DNA of 64,000 nt from positions 124,001 through 188,000 of the forward strand of contig JACNKX010000149.1 of assembly GCA_014381825.1 (NCBI GenBank), in the 5' to 3' direction. Of this stretch, positions 63,358 through 64,000 are shown in pieces. Under the pieces are notes generated by a model. It ran no database searches. It saw only the letters and a list, made by a program, of their open reading frames with translations, and was not told the DNA's origin. This stretch comes from Planctomycetota bacterium. Its GTDB lineage: Bacteria > Planctomycetota > Planctomycetia > Pirellulales > Pirellulaceae. Each line of letters opens with the position of its first letter. Position 1 is the first letter of the stretch. The translations under genes and the position numbers were made by a program.

Positions 63358-63386
63358 AACATACTGGTCGCGCGGGGAAGTGTCAA
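63358..63386 (-). promoter_or_regulatory. Sigma70-type promoter before the ABC ATPase
   Basis: On the minus strand: perfect TTGACA (63381-63386), 17-bp spacer, TATGTT (63358-63363). Transcription would start near 63351, giving a leader of about 110 nt. It may drive the ABC ATPase and read on into nusA-infB-rbfA, since no terminator with a U-run is seen in the 61-nt gap before nusA. Confidence 0.75.
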
Positions 63387-63447
63387 GCTGGCACGGTTGC
63401 AGCGGCGGCGAGCTGAAATGCTTTAGATAATTGCGGTTAGAGTACTT

Positions 63448-64000
63448 TCATGCGAACTCATTGATGTCTTCCAGAGTCAAGCTGCCGTTGTGAATCGCCG
63501 ATGCAACCAACGCCACATCACAGCCAGCTTCTGCGAGTTGATACAGATCGGACTTATCCCGAACCCCTCCACCGGAGGTAATTTCAACATGCGGATATCG
63601 CGCTCGCGTTGAAGAACAAAGTTGTTGGACCGCGACACCCTCCCCCACACCGACATACGCCAGGTCCAACACGATCAGCCGTTTGAACCCGGCATCGACG
63701 ACTGCATCGACGATTTCGTCCGGATGCGACTTGCGCCAGTCCGATATATCGGTCAGGGCCTTGCCGTTTCGAAGGTCCAGGCTGAATAACGCTCGTTCGA
63801 CGCCGACAGCATCGAGCAGTGCTGGCAGATCTCGCTCATTTCTCAGGGATTCCAAGCCGAAGACGACACCGATGCACCAGCCGTTCACCGGCTTGTCGGC
63901 GAACCACGGAGCCTGATCAACGCGGTTCGTGCCCGCGTCGACCAAAAGGCGAAGTCCGGACGAAGCGATGGCATCGTAGGCTTCCCAGTTAGGTGGGGCT
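63448..64000 (-). CDS. HisA-related TIM-barrel protein, 5' end outside window
   Basis: The frame stays open to the right edge, so the N-terminus is missing; about 183 residues are visible. The C-terminal part of a HisA/HisF-type barrel is clear: RLIVLDLAYVGVGEG holds the Asp that corresponds to the second catalytic Asp of HisA, and ITSGGGVRDKSDL is the phosphate-binding GGVR loop, followed by GCDVALVASAIHNG. The middle (WCIGVVFGLESL, RALFSLDLRNGK) differs from histidine-pathway HisA. It fits the HisA-related group of unknown or alternative function. I recall that methanogens and planctomycetes have such proteins with tetrahydromethanopterin C1 genes, but nothing else here supports that. Substrate unknown. 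Confidence 0.8.
   Translation of the reverse strand, partial: APPNWEAYDAIASSGLRLLVDAGTNRVDQAPWFADKPVNGWCIGVVFGLESLRNERDLPALLDAVGVERALFSLDLRNGKALTDISDWRKSHPDEIVDAVVDAGFKRLIVLDLAYVGVGEGVAVQQLCSSTRARYPHVEITSGGGVRDKSDLYQLAEAGCDVALVASAIHNGSLTLEDINEFA

Noticed and set aside
63443-63450. UGA at the end of the HisA-related gene as a second selenocysteine
   Set aside because: The protein is complete at this point for its family, and the sequence after it shows no homology. It is an ordinary stop.

Overview
The window looks like a chromosomal piece of a planctomycete, most likely of the Pirellula/Rhodopirellula group. The signs are two giant tandem genes for modular secreted proteins, an N-terminal motif of the planctomycete extracellular type (LEQLESRQLLA), dockerin-like C-termini, moderate GC and few strong Shine-Dalgarno sites. 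This placement is from recognised features, not from a search.

Positions 1-53739 hold two giant plus-strand genes in tandem. Gene 1 (entering from the left edge, at least 8820 codons) and gene 2 (about 8971 aa) are paralogues. They share a scaffold of beta-helix, pre-peptidase-like and surface domains, then long cadherin/VCBS-like arrays, a dockerin-like calcium-binding pair and a short tail. The scaffold is broken at at least seven matching points where one copy carries a module or repeat array that the other lacks or replaces. Several modules sit inside other domains: pre-peptidase domains and an amidotransferase-like domain inside Calx-beta folds, a VWA-like domain inside the beta-helix, and repeat halves ordered like balanced brackets. 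Gene 2 begins with a fungalysin-type (M36) metallopeptidase with an intact zinc site. The gap between them has a good sigma70-type promoter for gene 2.

Positions 53740-54640 hold a small zinc-ribbon membrane protein on the plus strand. From there to the right edge everything is on the minus strand. In transcription order: a HisA-related gene cut by the right edge; an orphan MalK/UgpC-type ABC ATPase behind a strong promoter; nusA, infB, rbfA; a Nth-like helix-hairpin-helix protein that has lost the catalytic residues and gained a histone-H1-like tail; a YebC-family protein; and a secreted peroxiredoxin whose peroxidatic residue is encoded by an in-frame UGA with a SECIS-like hairpin just downstream, i.e. 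a probable selenoprotein. A clear Rho-independent terminator closes this run.

The two results I rate highest are the nested (bracket-like) architecture of the giant proteins and the probable selenocysteine peroxiredoxin. I see no tRNA, rRNA, CRISPR array, insertion sequence or phage gene.
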